From: Sthenelais limicola
Lineage: Eukaryota > Annelida > Polychaeta > Phyllodocida > Sigalionidae
DNA length: 64,000 nucleotides
NCBI GenBank assembly: GCA_942159475.1
Contig: OW804096.1
Coordinates: 109,404,194-109,468,193 of the forward strand
Direction: 5' to 3'
Shown: positions 48,263 to 59,433 of the stretch, in pieces
How positions within the stretch are numbered: position 1 is the first letter of the stretch
Layout of the letters: the number at the start of each line of letters is the position of its first letter
Position numbers and translations under genes: made by a program
Notes under the pieces: generated by a model
The model's input: only the letters and a program-made list of their open reading frames with translations
Told to the model about the DNA's origin: nothing
Databases searched by the model: none

Positions 48263-48333
48263 CTCCTAGTTACGATCTTGTAATGCTACGAATAAAAAAG
48301 GTCTCCGGAAATATTAAACTTGACTTGACTTGA
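48263..48333 (+). repeat. LINE 3' tail ending in (CTTGA)n
   Basis: ACGAATAAAAAAGG, then TATTAAACTTGACTTGACTTGA, is a LINE/SINE-type 3' end with a pentamer tail. The start of the element could not be set. Confidence 0.6.
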
Positions 48334-49576
48334 TGTGGCTGTTAATAAAAGTGATTACTGGAGCCCTTCATCACCTTGCAGAACTGAAACCTTAGCAGCA
48401 GCAGAATTTGTTTTATATCCATCGAATAACCCCTCCACAAACGTAAGCTCCATAACTGTAGTTGTTTTCATCAGACGTTCCTCAATACTATTACGAAATA
48501 TAACAACATTATGTTATTTACCGAGTCGAACAGTTTTCCCGACGATCTCCAAATTGAAGTTGTGTGTACACGCTAAACCATTACATTGGTGGATATGTAT
48601 TCAAGACGTAGACCCTATAAATCGGTAATACGCCTAAGGATCAAGACAATATTTAAAGGCACCAGAACCATTCATCAAATATCTATGAATGCATTTGCTG
48701 TTCGAGAGCAGAACAAGAGGGTTGATCCTTGCCAGGTTTCTGAGGAGTGCTTAGAAAGACACCAGACATATGTGCAATATGCAACACACATAACTCCTCT
48801 GCGTAGGTGTAAATCCATGTTGTATCTTAGAACAGGACGGACCTCATTTTACCTTACCATCGGTTTGTGGAAAGAAGTTTGGCGCTGGTTCTTCTGTTGT
48901 TGGCAAGGATTATCTACTCGTGAACTAGCAGGAGGCAATAAGAAATAAATCCAGACAGTCCAGAAAGATAATCTGTTTTGGAAGGGACGTGGTATGCTAT
49001 GAGACTATACAGCCTTAACAATGAAACAACCATACCCTAGCACATTAGGCCTCAGCAGGTTACATTTAGGTTTAACAGGTAACGATAAGTACAAATACCG
49101 ACGCCAGCCACTTGAAAAAGTACTACCTTTCTAAACTTTCTAAAAGGGTTCCCAACTGTTTATTACCTCATTCATTTTTCATCAAATACTTAGATCATAA
49201 TGAGGCTTTTTAACAACCAGGTCCAGGGTGCTAGCTCTTGTGTGAGGCATAGAAGCCAGTTTGCATAACATAGTTCCTTCCATCTAATTTTATTTCAGTA
49301 CCGAGAAAGAGCGCTAAATGATATTGTCATTTTCTTCAGAATATCCATTTACTTGTCATTGTTTAATCCCAGTCATATGTAATATGACCTGGAACATTAT
49401 ATATATTCAGTTATTATATTGAGAAGAGGCATGTACAACAGTTATTGCAAAATAAGGAAAGTAATAATTATGAACAATAATTCTGATCCAAACTTAGCAA
49501 CAGAAAGATCCGACTTTTCTATATAGGTTGTATCTAGGTATTTTTTGTTTAATGACAATACCATAAAATCTTCTGG
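48334..49576. other. Non-coding, one long but unrecognised frame
   Basis: The plus frame at 48586-48948 (120 codons, basic and arginine-rich) has no domain I know and no supporting splice sites. The rest is AT-rich. Confidence 0.3.
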
Positions 49577-50024
49577 GGCCTGCTTCATAATAAGGACCTA
49601 AGACATAAAAAGGTAGATTTAGGACAAATTCCATTTCATAATCAAATTTTGCGAAATGTCTCCAGTTGGAGACAATTGTCTATATTTTGAGACAATTGTC
49701 TATACTTTGAGACAATTTCGCAACGAAATTTCAGAACTATGGGGCAATTTCTTAACTAAACACAGTTGCAGTATGCATAGCGCATTTTGCAGTTTGCAGA
49801 CTTGGGAAAATTATAACACATGTGGATTAGAGTGGGGAAGCTTGCCTCACCCACTCAGGTGTCTGCATTGAAGCATGACTGGGTGATTAGTGCAGACAGG
49901 GAGCGTGCACTTGGAAATTTGTTGCGAACATTTCACAACTTTGAGAAGATTTGATTATGAAACAGAATTTGTCCCAAATCCGTTTTCTTCTTCTTAGGTC
50001 CTTTGTCTCTGATTATGAAACCAG
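49577..50024. mobile_element. MITE with about 80-bp terminal inverted repeats
   Basis: The left end (GCCTGCTTCATAATAAGGAC, then CTAAGA ... GGACAAATT ... TTTCATAATCAAATTTTG) is repeated in inverted orientation at the right end (CAAATTTGTCCCAAA ... TTCTTAGGTCCTTTG ... GATTATGAAACCAG) with moderate divergence. The interior has no coding frame but carries a 20-bp tandem repeat. TTCATAATC-type ends resemble MITEs common in marine invertebrates. The superfamily is undetermined because no clear target duplication is seen. Confidence 0.75.
49669..49720. repeat. 20-bp tandem repeat inside the MITE
   Basis: GAGACAATTGTC recurs at 49669, 49689 and 49709 (the last copy is truncated), separated by TATATTTT or TATACTTT. 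Each copy contains the palindrome GACAATTGTC. Confidence 0.9.
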
Positions 50025-53000
50025 CGATCTAATATCCAAATAATAAATATGGATAAGAAATGAACATTATCGTATCATATATATGGTCTTCTATTACAAT
50101 TTTAAAATGACCTGTTGCTTTGCCGTGTTACCACTAATCTGAGATAATGCTGAGAATCTATGTGACGTCATAGGTTATGACGGTCTTCTATTACAAGCAT
50201 TACAATCATTAAGCATTTAATTTAGCTGTTAAAGCTGCATTCTCAGCTAATTTCCGTCAAAAAATAAAATTGTCTATTTAGTGGTCTATCTATTCCAGAC
50301 CAATTCAAAGGTAACCCAGATAGAGTATTTTGATATATGTTCTTCTTAGGGTATAATTTCATTATCTCCCAAAATAATTATTTAGAGGACCCGCCGAAAT
50401 CTCACTTTTTTCAGTCTGACTCTCTATCATCTTAAACTTTGGGAATCCTTTTCGAAATGAAGGTGTAAGCATAACACAGGCTAGATAGGTATATGAAGAA
50501 GTCAACTAATGGTACTATTATCCCATTGAAATTTTGCTGAAATTTAAAATATATACAGACAAACACATTAGAAATATTTGTATAGGTATGTTGTCATGGA
50601 GACAATAATGATGACGTCATAACTAACATACGTAAATGCTGGAAAGTGCATTTGGAGCAAGGTTGCCGCCATATTGCACCCAATTGGGACCTATTATTAG
50701 TTTAATTTTAATTATTGAAGACCAAATTCTAGAAATTATGGGAAAATATGATCAATAACTGTTTACATCTATTAGTCTGGTCGCCAAGGGGGGGGGGGGG
50801 GGGGGTTATGGCCACCTTGCAAAAATACCCCCGAACGTTCTAGGTCAATAGCAGTGGTAGTACAATACCAATTTGTCCATGTCTTGAGGTCTTAGGCCAT
50901 CTCCAGTCTCTTCTCTTCAGGGCCAATAATTGTAAGGATTAACATGACACTTTTCAGAATCACAGAGAGGCCCCACATTTTTCACTCAAATAACATTTGT
51001 CACTGGCTCACTTAAGGGCAGAAGCCTTTGCTGTGTTATGTTATAAACTATATTTTCTGTATTGCAAAATATTTTACATTTCTGTAAACTGGAGTACATA
51101 TTTTAGGGTAAAGTTAGACCCAATTTATACATACATGACAATGTGATAAAACACTTGAAAAACTTCAATATGTATGGTCAAAATCTATGAATGACAAGAA
51201 TTGTATTTTCTATCAAATTGTGGAAATAAATTTTCTTTTCTTTGATTCTTTACTTACTAAATACAATATTCGGAGTCAATCTATTTAAAAATTCTAATTA
51301 ATTTTCTTCTTTTAATTAAAGTTTGATATGACATATGCAGGCATAATGGTCTTTTATTCTTGAAAAAAAGACCAAGAAAATGCCTATGGCACAATTTGAA
51401 TATGACCATTTGGAGGAAAATATTCCATTTTAAGGTTCTAAATTTGAATTCAATGATACCAAAATCATAATCACTTGAAACTTAGACAAGATTCTGGCTC
51501 CTATATCTATGAACAAAAAGAACATGTTAATTTTCAAGGTTTTCGCTTAAAAAGTGGGTAATAAAGCAAAGTCCCTAACTTAGCACTAGGGATAGGTAGC
51601 AGAAATCAATGTAGTCAAAATAACAGAGGACCATAGATTTGGTTAATGACAGTGCACAGCTTCTTGTTAATTAAGACTTTTCCTTATTACCTGACTGGTT
51701 TTTAGCCTTGCAGAGTTTTGTGAAGCTATTGAAGAGCTGAAGCTATTGCCAAAATTGAAGTCTTCCTGCATAGTAAGTTAAATTTGGATACCCAGGATAT
51801 GGATTGCATATAAGGCATGTTTATTGGCATAAAGGCCCTAGTCCACTGATCTGATTCTCATGCAATTTTGCGCCGCAGAGGACCCTTTTTCACTAAATTC
51901 TGTGAGAATCGCATGAGAATCGACTTAGCTCTTTTAAAGGCTTCATTCACATCATTTCTTAGTAGACTAGCTCTAATTGTATCCTCTTCATTCTTCGATT
52001 TAGTGCATTTTTTGTAGAAAATAGTCTCAATCATGTTATAGTTGTATTAGATCTTGAGAGACATAGCCATGGTGTTGGCTTGGTTTTAATATAATGATTG
52101 TATAGGGCTTTTAAAAAAGTACTTTTCAAATATGATAAGCGAAGAATATTTTCCATGCTTATCTGGGTTACTTATTTCCCAAAAGACAGTCCAATTTAAA
52201 TTTTGCAGGCCATCTTTTCTACAGCGCATATGATCTGTATGAGCACCCTTTTTTTAATTCTTTCTTTAACTTTCCTTGCCTTTTTTATATACAAGGTTTT
52301 AACATATTGACCAAGCCGATGAGAGGTGTTTTAAGTTTCCAATAATAAAAGCAATTACATTAGGGTTGTCACTACATCTGGTAAGCTACTGTATATATTA
52401 GTCCAGACTATTTGTTAGTAATGAGTTCATCTTTCAGATCCCTTGTGTCGCAATCCCGTGACAATAAATTAATATTCAAGTCACCAATTATAACTTACTG
52501 ATATCAATTCTCTTTATAAAAAAAAGTCTGTCTCGAATTCAAGCTTTTCATATAGTGATGGATAGATAAGGTAGACCCCGATATTTAAAAAGTAATAAGA
52601 AAACTTAAAGATGTCTCGCTATCCAGTGGATGGACTTTATTCAAGATCAGACTATAGAAAAATCAAATTCCATTTATATCAAAAGAATATAAGCTCAAAA
52701 AGATCTGGTGACCCTGTGATCCACCAAGTTATCAAAAGACTGCCTGAGGGAGAATAGCAGTGGTCCATCTAGACAACAAAACGATGGTTGGGTAGCAGAG
52801 GTCAGAGAGGTTGTAGCAACCATTCACTTGGAAGGAAAACGCGCATGGGCCAATGACAGCAATCTTTGTTCGGGTGAATATGGGCAGTGCCCCCATTGAA
52901 CCTTGGGAAATTAAGTCCTGGATCTGCTTCCAAAACAAATGAGTGTTTTACGTTTTGACCTCATGGGATCGCCTAGTATAGAATACTCCAAATGAAATAA

Positions 53001-53106
53001 GACCATAATATATCTAACCGTTCATTTGGAGGTATATCTAGAAGTGCCAAAGCAATGATACTGGGTTTCCGGATGCTAAAAGGAGTGTATACGGTATGGT
53101 GGGCCA
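50025..53106. other. Non-coding with small repeats
   Basis: Contains a dispersed repeat copy (50233-50330, listed separately) and an 18-G homopolymer at 50788-50805. GATTCTCATGC at 51853-51863 and GCATGAGAATC at 51911-51921 form an inverted pair. No gene is supported; the minus frame at 52732-52938 is unrecognised. Confidence 0.45.
50233..50330. repeat. Dispersed repeat, copy 2
   Basis: Diverged relative of 26620-26712: CAGCTAATTTCCGTCAAAAAATA...TAGTGGTCTATCTATTCC...CAGATAGAGTATTTT. Confidence 0.65.
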
Positions 53107-53218
53107 GGATAAAGCATCCTCCCTAGGCAGGCCCTATACTCCGCAACCAGTTTCTACATACTAGTATGGAGTAACTCATTGCGGAATAGAGGGTCTGCCT
53201 AGGGAGGATGGGATAAAG
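53107..53218. mobile_element. 96-bp inverted-repeat element with perfect 8-bp target duplications
   Basis: The element 53115-53210 runs from CATCCTCCCTAGGCAG to CTGCCTAGGGAGGATG. Its 32-bp arms differ at three positions. It is flanked on both sides by GGATAAAG (53107-53114 and 53211-53218). An 8-bp duplication is the signature of hAT transposition, so this is best called a hAT-type MITE, although CATCC is not a textbook hAT end. It is non-coding and would depend on a transposase elsewhere. Confidence 0.85.
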
Positions 53219-54265
53219 CAGCCACCTGGGCAGCCACCTGCTACTATAGTTCCACCTTCACGGAGGAATGCCTCAAAGCATTTGAGCGACGTCTACAAGG
53301 AAGTTCTAGAACTAAGAGACTGTGGTGGGGGTGCAGAGGATGTCCATGTATCCGAGTATTCCTCATCCTTCTCTCATGTCAGATCTGGGTTTAATATTCC
53401 AAATGGCTTATTGAATTGAAACTATTCCCAAGATCGAGAAAATATAAGATTTTAGTTCCTTTTATTGTTGCAACTTGAACCATTGACCAATATCTAAACT
53501 AACATACATATGCACGAGGGACAGCTCATTTTACAGCGGAAATTTCAAGAGACGCAAAGAAAAATGTTTTTTTCAATAACTGGAACATCGATACAGTTAT
53601 CTACTATGGAAGGATATTTGACATAAAAGCATCCGCCAAGATCGAAAAAGGCAACATTCTTTGTACCGTTTTAGTACGTTTTAGCTTTAGTCAGAAGAGC
53701 CAGACTTTTACATCAACGGTGAGTGCATTAGAATCGGGCAAAATCTTGCCTTCGGATAAGGCAGCTGTGTGCCTCTGTCCAAGGTTAGAGCCACTTACTG
53801 TATACTGCCCCAAGATTGCCTTTCTGGTCCTGGTGAAAAAATACCCTCAAATAAACGTGTTGCATCAGCCTCTTGCACCACGTGAGATTTTACCACATTT
53901 GGAGAAAATGAGAAAGGACAAAAGTGGAAGGGGAGGAAGTGAGGAAGTGAGGGAGAGGGGGAGGAAGGGAGGGAGAGGGGGAGGAAGGGAGGAAGCCATA
54001 CCGGCAGGAGCAGTCTCTCCTTCCATATTTCATTTGAAAATAGTTTTATTCAGGCTTTATATTTAAGCAATTACAATTACAGAATTACAACATTCAAAAT
54101 AGAAAATGCGCATATTGGAAAAACACCAATACTCTCGACTGGACGCATATAATTATGCTTTCCTATCATGGGAATGTCTTATTTTGATGTATGTGCATGC
54201 TCATTAACGATGAAGATGACTATTCCTAGAACCTTTTCGTGATAGATGAGGAACTTCGTTAAACT
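53219..54265. other. Non-coding, purine-rich tandem repeat
   Basis: A 20-bp purine unit (GGGAGAGGGGGAGGAAGGGA) starts at 53951 and 53971 within a G/A-only stretch of about 53930-53995. CAGCCACCTG is doubled at about 53219-53241. CATATGCACGAGGGACAGCT with 14 more bases at 53506-53539 recurs at 54590-54622. Confidence 0.6.
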
Positions 54266-54302
54266 AACCCACCCATGCAGCGAGCATGGGTGGGTTTTTT
54301 TA
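54266..54302 (+). other. Perfect 13-bp GC-rich hairpin followed by T-run
   Basis: AACCCACCCATGC and GCATGGGTGGGTT flank the loop AGCGA and are followed by a run of T. In bacteria this would be a classic intrinsic terminator. In this animal-type DNA, with no gene ending here, it is only a stable hairpin. It also reads as a possible polymerase III stop. Confidence 0.6.
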
Positions 54303-56019
54303 TTTTGTTAATCAGGTACCCATATGTAACCTCATTTGTATTAAAAACTTCATTTGATAAATCTTAAGTTACCCCTTATTCCAATCCACCCGTAAAATTC
54401 AAACACTGGTGAATTAAGTTAAGAATTAAGGGTAAGTGTTGGATGAATGCCCTATGTTGTCTCTCTTTCCAATGAGTATTTCTCGAAAAGCTCACTTTAC
54501 AATCAGTGCGAGCACCACTGGCTAACAGTGGTGGCAGACTAAAACTAGAAATGAGCGCAAAAAATGTCAGAGCAGGCAATTTCCATGATCATATGCACGA
54601 GGGACAGCTCATTTTACAGCGGGAAGAAACAACTAGGATATGTATGAGAAGGAATAGCGACAATGACAACAGTCTCTCCTATACCATTTGTAAGCAAGTA
54701 CAAAAGCCATTCAGTTCACAAATAGTGCCCAAAATAGTGCCCCTCATAAAAGAGCCCGTAAAGGAACGACCAATTGGGACGAAAGGTTGGAGTTTCTTCA
54801 AGATATTTAGCTTCAGAATGTGGCTTCCATATTACCAGGATATGCCCCTGAAAGTTCACGCGGTCAAAGCAAAGCCAGTTACAAATTCAGCACTCTTTTA
54901 GCCCCAATCCCCCTGGGTGGCTTAGGTCAGCAAGGTTGGTGACCAGCCTTCAGGGATCAGGACCAGCGCCTGTGAGATCTCCGTACGCTGTATGCTATGG
55001 CTAGCCAAGCAAAATATATATCGAGGTGTGAAGGTCATATGATAGGGGGAAGGTTTGGTATTCACAAATGCTCCCGAGTCCATAAAGACCATAGGAAGAA
55101 CGGCTCATTTCACAGGACCTAGCGATACACAATAATAACTCATTTGTAATGGTGCTGCGTCGGGTTGGGATGGGATGAGCTGCAGTAAGCGATAGATTAA
55201 CCCTGTGAATATGTCATGCATATAAAATAGTAGTATATGAGTAATGGAAGGGTTAATGGTGGCAAGCAGTACGAGCAGATTAAAAGGTTTCATGTATGGG
55301 GAAGCAAGTGTACGACAATGGGAGGAGACATTATGGGCGCAGATCTATAAATTAAAAAAAACCGCAGCCATATGGAAATCATTGCATATAATAAGCAGGG
55401 GGAACGAGCTCCGAATCGAAAGAAATCTGCTGTAATTGAGAGTGATATAAGATTATAACAGAACATGATGGTTTCCCAATGGACAGAAGATGAGTGAATA
55501 GCGCATGTCCAGGTAGCAATGTCGATCACTTTCGTCCATCCCTTGCTTATTACCACAAAGCTGCGTCTTGGTCATTAGCTCTACACTTTGCGCAGTCGCT
55601 AGCATCATTCCATTACCTGGTCCCTGTGATGGAACCCTAAAATAATCAGGACACTATTCTATTCATTATCTCTGCCTCCAGAGTTCTCTATTTGCATGAG
55701 TTCACATAGAACCTCAAGACGTTACCCAATGTGTAGACCTTAAATAAGAATCTCAACTGCTAACCATCTGGTTGCTAGGAGCTACGACGATACGAGATGA
55801 AAGGGGGTACCGGTACCTGAAGATAGAATTCTGGTTCAAAGGTCATGTTTAGAAATAGGTATTTATCTATATTCTATAATTACTAAAACAAGAAACCATA
55901 ACACTGCCATTTTGCAAAGGTATATTTTGATAGCAAGGAGGCTAGTCCACCATTATCTAACAATAAACAGCAGGTGGTAACTAGTGGTTACATAATGTGG
56001 TGTTTGCTTTAGATGTGAC
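54303..56019. other. Non-coding, unrecognised frames
   Basis: The plus frame 54506-54901 (131 codons) includes the second copy of the 33-bp direct repeat and has no recognised domain. Frames at 55105-55556 overlap on both strands and are unrecognised. Confidence 0.3.
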
Positions 56020-56990
56020 CATTCCATACTAAGATTTATCTAGGTGTGGGTGGAACGGGTAGATCTAAAGATAATGACTGAAGCACATATGGCATCAATC
56101 GATGTCAGTCAGGCCTACAAAAACTTCAGGTCCTGCCCACGCAATTGGATTTTACAATGTATGCAGTGGAAAGATTGGTACGTACTATCTGGAGACAAAG
56201 ATGCTCTTTGGGGCACGCTGCTCAAGCATGCACATGCAGCGTATCTCTGATGCTATATCTGCTATATTGTCTGAGGCAGGTGTATGGGGAAAGGTATAAT
56301 GGGACGACATCATCATAGTATCTCCGTCCAAAGATAAGTGTGTTTCCAACCTCCTAATTGTATCCAGGCTCTTGGAAGAGCTTAAGAGAAGTGACAGGAA
56401 GCCAGTACATCAGACACCTGGTGAGGCGTCACCATCGACAGCAAGGATATGACCTTATCCATCCGAAAACAAAGCTGGAAGCTGTCGATATATAGTGGTT
56501 GCCCTAGACACCCTCATTACAAATCACAACATAGGGGGTAGGATGAACATATGTTGCGACAACGAAAGTGTCGCGCAAGTGCTTTGGACAGGTAGAAGCA
56601 GGAATCCAGTGGTACTAGAAGGTGCCAGGTTCATCTGGATGCTCCAAGAATTCATGCATATAGAAATTTCTATAAACTCATTTGGGACGGGCTCATATCT
56701 CAAGAAAACATCAAGCCATGGCCTGTAATATTTTGAAGTTCCTTGATATCGTCACCTGTAAAACTAACGTGTATTTCTTTGATTATATTCATCAAATGGT
56801 ATTCTCTGGATCCGGCCATACAGTCTCTCCAGACCCTGGCGGATTTTTACCTTAATTTTTGCTGCAGGGACTGGTGCAAACAGAAAATCGGATGCAGTGA
56901 CTTTTCTGGCCTTCCTGAGAAGAGCAGGCAGGGACATTTATAAGCAACCTCGACCATCTAGTATGTGCGTATAGAATATCTTGCTCTGCT
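56020..56990 (+). pseudogene. DIRS-like retrotransposon relic: reverse transcriptase and RNase H
   Basis: Plus strand. The frame starting at 56044 gives MASIDVSQAYKNF (catalytic motif A of a reverse transcriptase) and QCMQWKDWY. After a one-base frame change near 56180 it continues MLFGARCSSMHMQRISDAIS and reaches DDIIIVSPSKDK, the catalytic D-D box, with a stop where the residue before the aspartates should be. Downstream, in the same frame, MNICCDNESVAQVL and GRSRNPVVLEGARFIWML form the RNase H core with its conserved CDN. The DDII box with the RNase H order and the R-N-P motif resembles DIRS/YR retrotransposons. The tyrosine recombinase expected next cannot be read. Frameshift and stops make this copy dead. 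Confidence 0.75.
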
Positions 56991-57559
56991 CATATCATTA
57001 CTGATCCTGGACACAAAAGAGTGGAGACGGCAGTTGGAGAAAAGTAGTTTTAATGAAGTTAAAATGATTAATGATAGGTTATAATTTTAATGAGATTATA
57101 AACCGCTGAGATTCCGATCGAAAGTATATGAATTCGGGGCTCACAGATCAGAGATGGGGTCAGTGGTTCTATCTGTTTCTGTAGTGTGAATAGACGTGTA
57201 AGGTATTTTAGTGAACGTGCCATTTCAAAATTATGGTTGGTAACTGAAGTGAAAATAGTTGCACACCTCATCTCCTGCAGTCGTTTTCAAACGGCAGGTA
57301 GACATGCAAAGTATTCTAGATTATTGAACAGCCATCTAGATGCCTCTAGTAGTTGTTTTTGTTTCATTATGGTTTTCATCTAATGTTGGGAAACAAAATA
57401 TATCTTTGACCCAACGCTCGAAGTTTCCAGTGGGCTCTAGGAGAAAGGATATCTGGGAATTCAACAAGAATCAGTATACTGTTAACAGACATGTTTTTCT
57501 GGTTTTTGCGTTTCCAAAGCTTAATATATAAGCTTAAGACTTTTGGTATTTATGGTAAA
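56991..57559. other. Spacer between two retroelement relics
   Basis: Short frames on both strands without recognised motifs. Decayed ends of either neighbouring relic may lie here. Confidence 0.3.
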
Positions 57560-58380
57560 GAGTTAAAATAACCTCTGCATAAGACATTCCCATATACAAA
57601 TATTTGCAGATGACACTATTATATATAAAGCAGGCCCAAGCACTACTGATATTACAAAATGTCTGCAAGCTGACCTTGATGGAGTAAGCCATTGGTGTTG
57701 TATAAATAGAATCTCTTTGAAACTAGCAAAATCAAAAACACAAACATTCTTTGATAGGCCAATTCTTGGGTTGAGGTGGGAACGCCAAAAGTTGTATGAA
57801 TTACCCTGCAATGTAATAGCCCTTGGATGGTATAACCCTGGAAGAAGTCTCAGTATTTAAGTATCTTGATACGAACATAGACAGTTAATTGAAATTTAAA
57901 CAGATCATATTGAAATTAATAGGCCTTCTCAGCTATAAAAGCTGGCATTTAGCAAAATTAAGAGACAAGATACCCAAAGAAACACTCCTACTCATCTACA
58001 AGGTAATGATCCTACCTATTATAGCTAGACCATCTGATATCTTTCATGATTCTCATCAAGCAACATAAACCCATCGATTACAAATTATTCAGAACAAAAT
58101 CCTAAGAATTATATATAAACTGCCATCCAGGTCTAGTGTAAAAGACCTACATGTTTCAAAGTCAAAGAATCTGTTACTAATAAAACACCGACAAAGGTTG
58201 CATCTCTTAGAGTTGCATCTATTCTCTTGCCACTGTCTGGCAAGATACCCCAGGAACATAGATTTGTGAGAAAGAAATAAAAGAAATTCGTGCTAGATAG
58301 AAAGGTTTTAAAACAAATAGCACCCATAACAGAACAAATAAGAAAATCAGTTATAAATAGAATGACCTATCTTAAATCTT
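57560..58380 (+). pseudogene. LINE reverse transcriptase relic (CR1-like), palm to C-terminus
   Basis: Plus strand. FADDTIIYKAG is the catalytic box, followed by LQADLDGVSHW and ISLKLAKSKTQTF, the usual post-catalytic helix of CR1/Jockey polymerases. After a frame change near 57840 come FKYLDTNIDS, LRDKIPKETLLLIYKVMILP and, past a stop, QIIQNKILRIIYKLPSRSSV. The C-terminal zone to about 58260 is also readable. The front half of the polymerase is missing or too decayed to read. Stops and frameshifts are numerous, so this is an older insertion than the LTR element at 14.5 kb. It may belong to a different subfamily from the LINE at 13.5 kb, judging from residue differences. Confidence 0.85.
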
Positions 58381-59199
58381 AAATCCACTTTATATATAAT
58401 AGTGCCATCTTAGATCTTAAATCTAAGTGTTGTGTTGCTCCCTCACCCCAACCCCACCCCCTCCCAGCATGGCCAGCAAGGCACTGATGCAATAAGAATC
58501 AACTACGGTGTGTCACTGATACAATCCCAACAAACGATGGGGGTAGGTAAAGATAACGAAAATTGTTCACACTGTGAGATGATATCTCACGATATCACAT
58601 GCCCATTTTGAAGATAAAGAAGGGTGCCAAATAAGATCCAAATCAATGATTGACATAAATCTACCCAATCCGTTTACAACTGAGTCCTGACATCAGTTGT
58701 AAAAACTCTGATACAATACAAGCAATACAAGCTTGAGCAGAGTATGTATGTATGTACTATTTTTATTTCCGTAAAACACAATCATCGGAAAAAGGAATAA
58801 AGTTATACAATATTCGGGTATAACAAAACTTTCAGGAGATCCAGGTCTTCCAAGTCATCCTATTCTTTGGAAGCTTTATTGAAATCTCAGTTCTTATAAT
58901 TTGACGTGGTAATACATATTAGCTTGTCAAAGATAGCCTGTATTTATATATGCATTGCACAGGAGATTGCCATTTCTATACAAATGTTATAGTCGGATGC
59001 CTACTTGAAACTAATCTGAATAATTTCCTTTGCAAAGCTCTAGCACTTTGGTGATACACAAGAAGGAACAGCTAAATTAAATCAGTTTAATTGATATCAA
59101 TCGCAGTCAAGCGAGTTGCCGTGAGTAGGGGAAGCGACAGAAAGAGCTTGTCATCAAGGAGAGAGCTTTTGTACCACACTAGAAACAGCACGAACCACT
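58381..59199. other. Non-coding, nothing recognised
   Basis: C-rich patch CACCCCAACCCCACCCCCTC at about 58445 and a small palindrome GTGAGATGATATCTCAC at about 58575. No gene. Confidence 0.4.
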
Positions 59200-59433
59200 A
59201 AGAGCAACAAATGAGAATGCTCTCTTGGTTTATCATCTATCTTGAAACTTTATATCACTCTTGACAGATGTTAGTTCCATTACTTACCATACAAATGTAT
59301 GTTTTTAAAGAAAATGCATTAACAGCAAGAAATGAGAACACTCTCTTGGTTAATTGACGATCTTAAATCTGTCCATAACTCTTGACAGATGTGGGCTCCA
59401 TTAGTTTTACAATGTATGTTTTACTTACTAGAC
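59200..59433. repeat. Tandem duplication, period about 127 bp
   Basis: Block 1 (about 59200-59312) and block 2 (about 59326-59433) share, in order, GAGAAxxCTCTCTTGGTT, CTCTTGACAGATGT, TCCATTA and AATGTATGTTTT. Divergence is moderate. Non-coding. Confidence 0.85.

Noticed and set aside
54266..54302. Rho-independent terminator
   Set aside because: No bacterial gene context; recorded only as a hairpin.
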